In this document: piece after piece, positions 45,039-53,434 of the stretch
How positions within the stretch are numbered: the stretch's first letter is position 1
How the letters are laid out: each line of letters begins with the position of its first letter
From: Streptomyces echinoruber
GTDB lineage: Bacteria; Actinomycetota; Actinomycetes; Streptomycetales; Streptomycetaceae
Direction: 5' to 3'
Assembly (NCBI RefSeq): GCF_014651135.1
Contig: NZ_BMWH01000001.1
Span: forward strand, 126,120 to 190,119
DNA: 64,000 nucleotides
Program-made: the position numbers and the translations under genes
Notes under the pieces: model-generated
Seen by the model: only the letters and a program-made list of their open reading frames with translations
What the model was told of the DNA's origin: nothing
The model's database searches: none

Positions 45039-45428
45039 GTGTGTCCTCGAAATTCGGTCGTGGCGAGCGTCTGATCAGCGGCGATGCGCGCCTGGAGACA
45101 CGGTAGTGGATGCGGTCGGGACGGGAACGGGGGTTGCGAAATGGAAATATCAGCCCCTTGGGACGGAAAACATGGGGCGGGTTCCGGCCGGGTGCGGGTC
45201 GGCGCGGCCAGGACGTCCGTCGTCTCCGCGTGAGGTCCACCGGGCCACTGGGAGTGGGCGCGCCTCGCCGCCCTCGTACGGCTGCTGCTCACCGAGGGGC
45301 TCCCCGGGTTCCTCCCGTGAGCGTTCGGCTCCTGTCGCGCGCCGTCGGCCGCACACATGTACCCCCCAAGTAGTGATGTGACGATACGCTGCCCTATATG
45401 GGCGAATTGTCGCCTGATGGCTGCGAAG
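45039..45428. other. 390-bp gap upstream of the kinase
   Basis: It lies between two minus-strand genes and should contain the kinase promoter. A short hairpin GGCGA-ATTG-TCGCC (45400-45413) follows the methylase stop and may be a weak terminator. An AT-richer patch near 45135-45175 could be the promoter. No gene is visible. Confidence 0.4.
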
Positions 45429-47564
45429 TCACGTTCCGCGCGGCAGCAATTGGCCGCCCGTGAGTCCGCCCGACAGCAGCCGTGCCGTCTCCTCGGCCAA
45501 GTCCCGTGCGCGCCGCGCCTGTTCACGCAGCGTCTCGACGTGCCGGAAGGCCTCGCCGTACCGCCGCTGCTCCGCCAGCGGCAGCAGCGGTACGCGCAGC
45601 CGCCCCGGGCTGAGGTGGAGCGTGGAGCTGCCGGTCGAGGCGCCGGCCAGGTTGGCCTCGGAGCTGAGGAAGCCGAGGAGGAACCAGGAGTCCAGCCGCG
45701 CCGGGTCCGGCCGGAACAGGTGGACGCCGGCCCCCAGCAGGGCGCCGGCCTCCGCCTCGCCCGCGACCCGGGCCACGGCGCCGGCGCCGCCGACCAGGTT
45801 GCGGACCAGGACGTCGCCCACGGCGATCTCCGGCATCTGCTCGGCCCGCGCGTCCAGGACCTGCCCCGTCGGCCCGGTCCCGCCGGCGATGTCGTCGCCC
45901 GTCAGAACAGGCCGGCGTTCCCCGCCGTCGGCGCCCGCCTCCGCGTCCTCCGCCTCGGCGGCCATCGCCCGCGGTGGGACCGGGGCCGCGCGCAGCACCT
46001 TCAGCGCCCCGCCCCGGGCCAGGTCCGACACCGTGGCCGTGCGCCACTCGCGGGCCGAGGCCCCCGCGACGTCCCACGAGGCCGTGCCGGCCAGTTCGGC
46101 CACCGTCCGCACCGCCGCCGCCAGTTCTTCGCGGGCCGCCGCGGCCTCGCGGGCCAGTTCCCGCGGGTCGACGTCCGCCTGGGAGGCCCGGACCTGCCGG
46201 GCCGGGGTCACGTCGACCACCTCGTCGAGCAGGTCGACCACGCTCACCGCCCGCGCCACACCGGCCTGTGCCTCGAACCCGTCCGGGTCCTCGGCGTACG
46301 CCGTCCACGCGGAGAGGATCCGCTCGGTCACCCGCGCCCAGTCCACCGCGCCGGCACGGCTCCCGCCGCGCCCCGCAGGCGTGGGCTCGCCCGCGGTGTC
46401 GACGAAGAGCACCGTCTGGTACGCCGGCCGGGTCGGCTCCGGGCGCTGCAGCACCCACACCTGCAGGCCGATGTGGAGCGGGATCGCCGCACCCGGCGGC
46501 AGGGCCGCCACCGCCCGCAACGCGCCGCTGCGGATCAGCTCGGCGCGGATGCGGCGGCCGGAGGAGCGGGACGCCGTGGCCGGCGGGAGGAGCAGCACGG
46601 CGTGGCCGCCCGGTTCGAGGTGGGCCAGCGCGTGCTGGACCCAGGCCAGTTCGGACTCGGCGCGGGGCGGGAAGCCGTACGCCCAGCGCGGGTCGTAGGC
46701 CAGTTCGTCGTGGCCCCAGTCCCGGTCGCCGTAGGGCGGATTGCACAGCACGGCGTCGACGGTGAGGTCCGGGAAGGCGTCGGCGCGCAGGCTGTCGCCC
46801 GTGCGCACGGTGACGTCCGCGCCCTCCCCGGCCGTCAGGGTCAGGCCGACCGCGGTGCGCCGCGCCTGGACGGGAAGGCTGTCCTGCCCGTACAGCTCGC
46901 GCGCGCCGCGCGCCGCGGCGGCCGACAGCAGGGTGCCGCTGCCGCAGGCGGGGTCGAGGACGCGGGCGGGGGAGCCCGGGATCAGGCGGGCCAGCAGGTC
47001 GGCGAGCGGGGCCGGGGTGCGGTAGGCGCCGCTGGCGGCGCTGTCCTCCAGCTCCCGCTCCGCCAGTACGCCCAGCGCCGTCTGCGCGCCCTCGTCGCGG
47101 ACGCAGAGCAGCAGGGCGCGCAGGACCGCGGCGTCGGCGGCGGTGAACCGGACGGACTCCGTGTCCGGCACCACGTCCGCGACCCCGGCGGCCGCGTCGT
47201 TCGCCTGCTTCACCAGGTCGTCGTCGGGCAGCGCGAGCAGGCCGGTGAGGCCGTCGGCGGGGCGGCGGGCGGCTGCCAGGACCAGCAGGAGCAGGTCGGA
47301 CGCGCCGGCGCCGGCCGGTTCGCGCAGGCGCAGGGTGGTGCGCAGCTCCCCGCTGGGTGTGGCCGCGGTGCGCTGTCCGCGTGAGGCGAGCCAGGCGCGG
47401 ACCTCCTCCAGGTCGTACAGCGGGCTGCTGTCCGTGCCGCCCGAGGGTGCGGGGAAGTCGTCGTGCCGGCGGCGCCAGTTGCTGACGGTGGCGCGCGTGA
47501 CGCCCGCGATGCGGGAGATCTCGGCGGCTGTCACCTGGGCGGAGGGTGCGGGGGGCTGCGGCAT
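45429..47564 (-). CDS. N6-adenine DNA methylase with N-terminal HTH (HsdM-like)
   Basis: This 711-residue protein begins with a short helix-turn-helix (VTAAEISRIAGVTRATVSNWRRR), followed by a helical region. The methylase core has VLDPACGSGTLL (motif I) and CNPPYGD (motif IV). The C-terminal ~250 residues resemble a type I specificity half (LHLSPGRLRVPLLPLAEQRR and a final coiled coil), so methylase and recognition parts appear fused. The ATG at 47564 has AGGA 8 nt upstream; GTG at 47600 is an alternative. No HsdR follows, so it may be an orphan methylase or a regulator of its own region. It diverges from the DndB-like gene. Confidence 0.85.
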   Translation of the reverse strand: MPQPPAPSAQVTAAEISRIAGVTRATVSNWRRRHDDFPAPSGGTDSSPLYDLEEVRAWLASRGQRTAATPSGELRTTLRLREPAGAGASDLLLLVLAAARRPADGLTGLLALPDDDLVKQANDAAAGVADVVPDTESVRFTAADAAVLRALLLCVRDEGAQTALGVLAERELEDSAASGAYRTPAPLADLLARLIPGSPARVLDPACGSGTLLSAAAARGARELYGQDSLPVQARRTAVGLTLTAGEGADVTVRTGDSLRADAFPDLTVDAVLCNPPYGDRDWGHDELAYDPRWAYGFPPRAESELAWVQHALAHLEPGGHAVLLLPPATASRSSGRRIRAELIRSGALRAVAALPPGAAIPLHIGLQVWVLQRPEPTRPAYQTVLFVDTAGEPTPAGRGGSRAGAVDWARVTERILSAWTAYAEDPDGFEAQAGVARAVSVVDLLDEVVDVTPARQVRASQADVDPRELAREAAAAREELAAAVRTVAELAGTASWDVAGASAREWRTATVSDLARGGALKVLRAAPVPPRAMAAEAEDAEAGADGGERRPVLTGDDIAGGTGPTGQVLDARAEQMPEIAVGDVLVRNLVGGAGAVARVAGEAEAGALLGAGVHLFRPDPARLDSWFLLGFLSSEANLAGASTGSSTLHLSPGRLRVPLLPLAEQRRYGEAFRHVETLREQARRARDLAEETARLLSGGLTGGQLLPRGT

Positions 47565-47679
47565 GGGTGTGGTCCTGGCTCCGATGGTCGGCGTAGTCAC
47601 ACCCTACAGCGGGAGTCAACTCCTGAAAACTGTTGGACAGTGCTTTCACTGTCATGCTTTCATGTATTCGCTTCCGCTA

Positions 47680-47694
47680 GTGAGCGTCGCTCAC
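47680..47694. promoter_or_regulatory. Operator-like palindrome between methylase and DndB-like gene
   Basis: GTGAGC-GTC-GCTCAC is a perfect 6-3-6 inverted repeat in the 279-bp divergent region. A direct repeat, tgctttcac/tgctttcat (47641-47663), lies beside it. The helix-turn-helix of the methylase makes autoregulation here possible. Confidence 0.5.
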
Positions 47695-47843
47695 CGGCGT
47701 GAAGTGTCGCTTCTCTTGCCACAGCCCTGTCCTCGAGCGCCCAGCCCCTCGTCCTGTCCCGATCTCTTTCTGCGGGATGCCGGGGGACAGGCGGCGCCTC
47801 GGGACCGGGCGATGGCCGGTCAACACCACCCAGGGGGGAATCC

Positions 47844-49076
47844 ATGCGCCTGACCATGCCGAGCGGCACCCCGGAGGGAATCCCGCTCACCGTCATGCCG
47901 TTCCGCGAGGACGCGGTCATCGGCACCATGTCCCTCGCGACGCTGGTACGTCTCGTGCCGTCGCCGCGTCAGGAGGAGGACCCGCGCGCCCTCAAGACGG
48001 CGTCCGGGCACGACCGGCGCCACGCCGAGCTGCGCGCGACCGTGCAGCGGACGCTGAAGTCCCAGAAGGGCAAGAACATCCCGGACTACGCCGAGTACAT
48101 CGCCGCCGGCATCCTCGGCAAGCACGGCTCCGCCTGGTCCACGCCCCCGATCACGCTCTGGCACGCGGGCGGGATCGCCGCGATGAGCGAGGAGCTGATC
48201 CCCGGCTCGGGCCTGCGGACGCTGACCGTCGCCCCGGACGCCATGGTGATCGCCATCGACGGCGAAACCCAGACCACCGCCTGGCACGACATCTACCAGG
48301 ACCCGGAGTCCTTCGGCCTCACCTACACCGAGCTCGGCCGGCGGGTCCGCATCCCCTTCGAGCTCTACCTGGGGATCTCCCCGGCGGACGCGCGGCAGAT
48401 CTTCTACGACCGCAACGTCAAGGGCGTCGACGTCGCCAAGAACCTGGCCATGTCCATGGACCAGCGCGACCTCGCCACCCGCCTCGCCCACACCGTCGGC
48501 GAGAAGCTCGAGGTCGAGTCGGACGGGCAGCGGATGCCGTTCGGCAAGCTGGTCAACGTCGGCAAGCGGCAGCTCACCAGGACCGACAAGGAGGTCGTGA
48601 CGCTGTCCGCGCTGCGGGCGCTGATCGTCACCACCGTCTTCGGCGGCAAGGGGGTGCAGTACTCGGCGGCCACCGTCCACGAGGGCGACCTGCCGCCCCA
48701 CACCGACGCCGACGAGGTGGAGACGGTCGTCGTCCGTCTGGTGTCCCGGCTGATCGAGGGCCACTTCCCCGACTTCGCCCGGCGCGGCGCGATCACCGCC
48801 CCGGCCGTGATGGCGGGCCTCGGCATCCTGCTGCACCGCGCGACCCCCTGGTGCGCCCCCGGCGACGCCATGAGCTACGAGACGGTCGAGCACCTGCTCG
48901 CCGACGTCCGCTGGGAACGCGAACCCGCCTACTGGGACGGAGTCTGCGCCAACGTCGGCTCCACCGGCCGGCTCAACTTCAGCGGCGGCGTGAAGGACTC
49001 CGCCGGCCGCGTCGCGGGCGCGCTCCTCGACCCGCACAGCGAGTTGGGCCGGAAGATCCGGGGGAGGCGGAGCTGA
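47844..49076 (+). CDS. Orphan DndB-like (DGQHR family) protein
   Basis: This 410-residue protein resembles DndB, the transcriptional repressor of DNA phosphorothioation operons, and related DGQHR-domain proteins. The signature region is AIDGETQTTAWHDIY (from about residue 137), where the usual DGQHR has become DGETQ. A second family segment is GISPADARQIFYDRNVKG. The ATG has GGGGGGAA upstream. No dndA, C, D or E gene is in the window, so it is an orphan; DGQHR proteins also occur in other defence and modification loci. It is divergent from an adenine methylase gene and shares the promoter region with it. Confidence 0.8.
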   Translation: MRLTMPSGTPEGIPLTVMPFREDAVIGTMSLATLVRLVPSPRQEEDPRALKTASGHDRRHAELRATVQRTLKSQKGKNIPDYAEYIAAGILGKHGSAWSTPPITLWHAGGIAAMSEELIPGSGLRTLTVAPDAMVIAIDGETQTTAWHDIYQDPESFGLTYTELGRRVRIPFELYLGISPADARQIFYDRNVKGVDVAKNLAMSMDQRDLATRLAHTVGEKLEVESDGQRMPFGKLVNVGKRQLTRTDKEVVTLSALRALIVTTVFGGKGVQYSAATVHEGDLPPHTDADEVETVVVRLVSRLIEGHFPDFARRGAITAPAVMAGLGILLHRATPWCAPGDAMSYETVEHLLADVRWEREPAYWDGVCANVGSTGRLNFSGGVKDSAGRVAGALLDPHSELGRKIRGRRS

Positions 49077-49402
49077 AGAAGTGCGCGGCGCGGGTTCTCC
49101 GACGCCGAGACCTTCTCAGCCGAACGTCCCTTCCCCGGACGAGATCCCACCCGCGGGTACGGCCCACGGCTCCCGCACTCGCGTGGCCGTGGCGTCCGAG
49201 CCGCGATGCCGCACCCGGGGGCGGCTCTGTCCGGCTCTGTCCGGCTCGGTCTTGCCGGTCCGGACCCGGGCGCGGCGGGGCGGCTTCGCCTCCGTCCGCT
49301 TCCGTCCGCATGCGCGCCCCCTCCTTCCGCCACCCGTCAGGCCCTTCCCTTGTCCCTCCACCTCCGTACAAGTCCCGTCATATCCGTATAAGGAGCGGTC
49401 TC
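49077..49402. other. 326-bp gap
   Basis: It contains short direct repeats of ggctctgtcc near 49222-49248 and a comparatively AT-rich stretch (49375-49395) with tatccgtataaggag just before the next start, which includes the ribosome site. I see no gene. Confidence 0.4.
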
Positions 49403-50137
49403 ATGAGCTACCCGAACATCTCCGGCACGCCGTCCTCCCCCTCCCCCTCCCCGTCCCCCTCCCCGTCGGCCGGGAGGAAGCCGTCGTGGCGCGCGGCGCG
49501 GCCCGCCCGCGGCGCCTCGACGCTCCTCGCGCCGATCGCGGCGCCCCCGACCCGCCCGCGCAGAACCGTCCTCGCCGTGGCCGCGACCGTCGTGGGCTGC
49601 TCCCTGGGCGCCTGCTCCACCACCGGCGGCACCCAGACCGACACCGCGCCGCCGGCGGCCACCGTGACCGCCTCGCGGGACACCCGGAACGCCGAGGACG
49701 CGCAGAACACCCAGGACGACTCCGACAGTTCCGACAGTGACACCTTCACCGTCGCGCTGGACAAGACCGCCACGTGGAAGAACGGCGTCAAGGCGCACCT
49801 GAGCGGCTTCAGCCGGGGCACCTCCGGCGAGTACGCCAGCCCGTCCGGCAAGGCCTACCTGGCCTTCTCCGTCACTCTGCAGAACGGCTCCAAGTCCGCG
49901 ATCGACCTGAGCATGGTCGGCCTGTCCTGCCCGGACGGCGCCGAGGAGGTCTTCGACACGGACGCGGGCTTCGACGGCGCGCCGGACACGCACCTGCTGC
50001 CGGGCAAGTCCCAGACCTGGAAGGCGGCCTGCGTGTTCCCCAGGACGGCCAGGAACGTCCAGATCGAGATCACGCCGACCGACACCTCCGGCTCCGGCTG
50101 GTACCGCACGGCCATCTTCACCGGCCAGGTGCAGTAG
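49403..50137 (+). CDS. DUF4352-like lipoprotein
   Basis: In this 244-residue protein the first ~50 residues are a Ser/Pro repeat and an Arg/Ala-rich segment, followed by a hydrophobic stretch and a lipobox SLGAC (Cys at 71). The exported part has an acidic linker (DDSDSSDSD) and a C-terminal immunoglobulin-like DUF4352-type domain (YLAFSVTLQNGSKSAIDLS; LLPGKSQTWKAACVF). The long cytoplasmic N-terminus before a lipobox is unusual; an ATG with AAGGAG supports this start, but no internal start fits better. It should be membrane-anchored and face outwards. The ligand is unknown. Confidence 0.8.
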   Translation: MSYPNISGTPSSPSPSPSPSPSAGRKPSWRAARPARGASTLLAPIAAPPTRPRRTVLAVAATVVGCSLGACSTTGGTQTDTAPPAATVTASRDTRNAEDAQNTQDDSDSSDSDTFTVALDKTATWKNGVKAHLSGFSRGTSGEYASPSGKAYLAFSVTLQNGSKSAIDLSMVGLSCPDGAEEVFDTDAGFDGAPDTHLLPGKSQTWKAACVFPRTARNVQIEITPTDTSGSGWYRTAIFTGQVQ

Positions 50138-50323
50138 CCCGGACCGCGGACGGGACCCTGCCGGGCGCCGCCGTCGTCTCCGTCGTCTCCGCACGGCGGC
50201 GGCTCACACCTCCGCTGGCCTCGGGCGCACCCCCGGCGCCCGGACCACGAGCCCGCCCGCACCCCCACCCGATCACCCACCCGTCGGCCCCGCCCACCAC
50301 CACCCGCGACCTGGAAGGCCACC

Positions 50324-51985
50324 GTGACGATCACCGAGCACACCGAGCTGGTCCGCCGCCTCGCCGACGACTTCACCGCCCTGCAGGAGGCCGTCCTCGC
50401 CCGCATGAACGGGATCTGCGCCCCGGAGATCGCCGCGGCCCTGGACCACGCCTCGCTCACCGGTCCCCTCACCGTCGTCCTCGCCCACGCCGACGTCCTG
50501 GCGCGCGGGGCCGTCCGGCGCGCGGAACTCTCGGCTCGGCTCCCCGAGCGGCTGCGGCACCTGCGCGCCCACGCGCGCAAGGTGCGACGGGCCCGCTCGC
50601 AGGCGGAGTCCGTGTACAAGGAGCAGCGTGCCCGCCGCCTCGCCGGCCGCTCCCGGCCGGTGGACACGCTGGAGCTGAGGGTGGCGCGCAGGGCATTCCC
50701 GGCGGCCTACGCCGAGGCCCTGCGGCAGGAACTCCGCGCCAGAGGACTGCCGGACGGCACACCGCAGGCGCCGGAGAGCGACCTCGCCCGCTGGGCCTGG
50801 GAGCGGAAAACGGCCGGCGACGAACTGCCGGCACCGGTGCGTGCCCTGCGGGACTGCGACGACGACGCCTTCGTGCAGGCCCTCCTGCGCGACGCCCGGG
50901 AGGAAGAGAACCCGTACCTCCCGCACGACGCGGTGGTCGAACGGTGGAGCCGCCACGCCCGTGTCGCGCTGGCCTGGGGCCGCTACGCGATCGGCCAGGC
51001 CGAACGGGACGCACTCGCCTGCTCTCCCGCCGCGCGGCGCACCCGGCTCGACGCTCTGGACGACGCCTACCAGGACACCGCGGTGCTCGCCGCCCGCGCA
51101 CGCGAAGCCCTGCTCCGGGCCACGGAACTCCACGACCGGATGCAGGCCTGCCTGACCGCGGGGCCTTTCGCGGAACTCATCGCGCAGTGCCGCGCCGCGG
51201 CTCTGGCGCGCTTCGCCGACACCGAGCCGGAGTTGTGGCACGGCGTGCGTGAGCTGACCGTGAGGCACCAGGCGCACTGCCGTGAACAGGCCGACGGCTG
51301 CCCGCGCTGTCACCGCGCTCTCGCGGCCGCCCTCGCCGACGCCCATCCCGCCGACGCGGACGAGGACGGGGACGCAGACGGGGACGGCGACGGGTACGGG
51401 GACGGCGACCGTCCGACGGCAACGGTTCCGGCCGACGGGGACCGCTACGCCGTGCTCGCCGACCTTCCCGACACCGCCGTGGTGGCCGTCGCCGACGCCG
51501 CCGTCGGTGACGAGTCCGCACTGTGCGGCTACGGCTGGGCTGCCGAGGACGGGACCACCGGATACGGCGACTCCCTGGCCTCGAGCAGCGGTGAAGCCGA
51601 AGCCATCGGCATCTGCGCGGCCGCCCTCAGCCTCCTCGAGCACCACGAGGATGCGCCCGTGGTCCTCCTGTGCGACAGCACCGAGGCAGTCGACGCGGTC
51701 GACACGGCCCTGCGCTCCGCCGACCCGGCAGCCGCCCACCGCACCCTCCTCTTCCCGGAGAGCCGGCGGCTGATGGACCGCCTGGTGCGCCACCGCCACC
51801 GCGTCCAGGTCCGCTGGCTGAAAGGCCACATCGGACACGACCTCAACGAAACCGCCGACGCCTTCGCCCGCCTCGCCCTCCGCCGCGCCGGCGGCCGGAT
51901 CCCTCCCTCCGCCGCCCGGAGGGAAGAGGCGCGGATCCTGCGCTCGCTCGGCTCCGGAGCCGGACCCCTCTCGGCCGCTGCCTGA
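50324..51985 (+). CDS. RNase H-domain protein with unknown helical N-terminus
   Basis: In this 553-residue protein the C-terminal ~165 residues have the RNase HI fold with the expected acidic set: D in VAVADAAVGD (~391), E in SSSGEAEAIG (~423), D in LLCDSTEAVD (~451), and H and D in WLKGHIGHDLNETADAFA (~502-511). Residues 1-340 are charged and helical, with no family I recognise; one segment has HCREQADGCPRC, a possible metal site. The two parts are joined by an Asp/Gly repeat (DEDGDADGDGDGYGDGD). Starts with GTG. It may remove RNA from RNA-DNA hybrids, with the N-terminus giving specificity. It stands alone on the plus strand. Confidence 0.8.
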   Translation: MTITEHTELVRRLADDFTALQEAVLARMNGICAPEIAAALDHASLTGPLTVVLAHADVLARGAVRRAELSARLPERLRHLRAHARKVRRARSQAESVYKEQRARRLAGRSRPVDTLELRVARRAFPAAYAEALRQELRARGLPDGTPQAPESDLARWAWERKTAGDELPAPVRALRDCDDDAFVQALLRDAREEENPYLPHDAVVERWSRHARVALAWGRYAIGQAERDALACSPAARRTRLDALDDAYQDTAVLAARAREALLRATELHDRMQACLTAGPFAELIAQCRAAALARFADTEPELWHGVRELTVRHQAHCREQADGCPRCHRALAAALADAHPADADEDGDADGDGDGYGDGDRPTATVPADGDRYAVLADLPDTAVVAVADAAVGDESALCGYGWAAEDGTTGYGDSLASSSGEAEAIGICAAALSLLEHHEDAPVVLLCDSTEAVDAVDTALRSADPAAAHRTLLFPESRRLMDRLVRHRHRVQVRWLKGHIGHDLNETADAFARLALRRAGGRIPPSAARREEARILRSLGSGAGPLSAAA

Positions 51986-52172
51986 GCCCATGGTCCGAGG
52001 CGGCAGCCGCCGAGTCTCACGGCCTCCTTCGTCTTCGTATCTGCACATCGACACGGATCGATGACGGCCCGGCGGTTGGTGGAGTGCCCGCAGTTCCCGG
52101 ACCGCTCGGCGACGGTACGGTCGCGGGCGAGCCCCCCGTGGTCCGGCGGCCGGCGCATCGCCCCGCCCCGGA

Positions 52173-52997
52173 TCAGGACGGGCCCGGTGCCGTCGGCTGC
52201 CGGTCCCGGCCCCGGAAGGGGTGGGGGAGGTGGTGGTCGAGCAGCCAGTGCCCGAACAGCGCGCCCCCGTAGACCACGAACCCCACGCCGATCAGCCACG
52301 ACTCCACGACGAGCACGACGCCGACCGCGCCGTAGCTGACGGCGTTGGTCACCACCAGCGGTGCGAAGACGAAGTAGGAGAACACGCGCAGACCGCCCAG
52401 GCCCGCCATGGTGCACATCGCGCCAGGCAGCAGGTCCCGCCACCGGACCTGGCCGCCCAGCAGGAACCACTGACCCCACCAGAAGAACAGCACGCCGGTC
52501 GCCGAGCTCAGCGCGATCCGTCCCACTCCGGGCAGCGCGGAGCGGGACCGCACCTCCTGGTACAGGTACACGGTCAGCACGATCAGCCACACGGCCTGCC
52601 GCCACACCCGGTGTCACGGTCCGGAGGGCACGCCCCAGATCCGCTCGTAGCCGTTCTGCACACTCCCGCCGAACGGCACACCGAACACGGCGAGCGCCAC
52701 ACCGCTCCACACGCTGGTCGTGTTGATGACGCTGTGCGGCGGACTGATGACGTCCGTGAGCTCCTTCGCGGACCGCCCCGACAGCCCCATGCCGTCGGCC
52801 AGCCAGGGCGCGAAGCCGCCCCGGCCCAGCGGATCGGCGGCGGCGACCACGATCAGCAGCGGCGCCAGCGTCACCAGGGCCAGGGTGGCGAACCCCAGCG
52901 CCCGGTGCATCAGCTCCAGATCGCGGCCCCGCCGCACGAGGGTGCGGGCGCCCAGTTGCTCCCACCCGTGGCGGAGTGCCTGCGGGAGCCGGTTCAC
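52173..52997 (-). pseudogene. BrkB/YihY-family membrane protein, broken by a nonsense codon
   Basis: The frame from GTG 52997 encodes LPQALRHGWEQLGARTLVRRG and several hydrophobic helices typical of the YihY/BrkB family. It is interrupted by TGA at 52614-52616 after WGVPSGP, and continues in the same frame as HRVWRQAVWLIVLTVYLY with three or more further membrane helices to 52173. A TGG-to-TGA change would explain it. The upstream half still ends cleanly, so a short product could be made, but the family needs all helices. The start is followed by no other damage. Confidence 0.8.
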
Positions 52998-53094
52998 CGC
53001 GGTCTCCGCGCGTGTCTGGTGACGACCATCTTCCGTCTTCCGTCGGAGTGCCGAACTCCTGTGTTGAACCCCTCTGCCGAATCCCCCTGTCGAA

Positions 53095-53211
53095 CCTCTC
53101 TGCCGAGCCTCTCTGTCGAGCCTCTCTGTCGAGCCTCTCTGTCGAGCCTCTCTGTCGAGCCTCTCTGTCGAGCCTCTCTGTCGAGCCTCTCTGCCGAGCC
53201 TCTCTGTCGAA
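53095..53211. repeat. 13-bp minisatellite, nine tandem copies
   Basis: The unit cctctctgtcgag is repeated nine times with only t/c or g/a changes at a few positions, and a degraded copy precedes it. It lies between the broken BrkB gene and the glutamate decarboxylase gene. Thirteen is not a multiple of three, so it is not conserved as coding sequence. Slippage could vary its length between strains. Confidence 0.95.
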
Positions 53212-53375
53212 CACCTCCTCCATGGTCGCCGACGGACGACCGGGTGACTGCCCGGAGTCGGCAAACGGAGGCGGGCCGGTCTCACGAAGACGCGCAGGGG
53301 CCTTTCGCGTGCCCCGTTCCCGGTTGCGGGGAACTGCCGACGGCAGGTCAATGACTGTTCGGGACCGGCTACCGC

Positions 53376-53426
53376 AAACACCGCAAAAACTACAAAAACT
53401 GTAGAAAGTAGTAGAAAAAAGAGGGG
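53376..53426 (+). promoter_or_regulatory. AT-rich leader of the decarboxylase gene
   Basis: This ~50-bp A-rich stretch is striking in such GC-rich DNA. It contains ctac-aaaaact-gtag (53390-53404), followed by agtagtag, and ends with the GAGGGG ribosome site. It probably includes the promoter or an operator; no sigma-factor consensus could be assigned firmly. Confidence 0.45.
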
Positions 53427-53434
53427 ACGTCCGG

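Noticed and set aside
47844-49076. A DNA phosphorothioation (dnd) operon
   Set aside because: No dndA, dndC, dndD or dndE gene lies nearby; only a DndB-like protein.
52614-52616. TGA in the BrkB/YihY gene read as selenocysteine
   Set aside because: There is no reason for Cys/Sec at this site; a single TGG-to-TGA change explains it better.
53095-53211. CRISPR array
   Set aside because: Units are directly adjacent with no unique spacers, and no cas gene is in the window.
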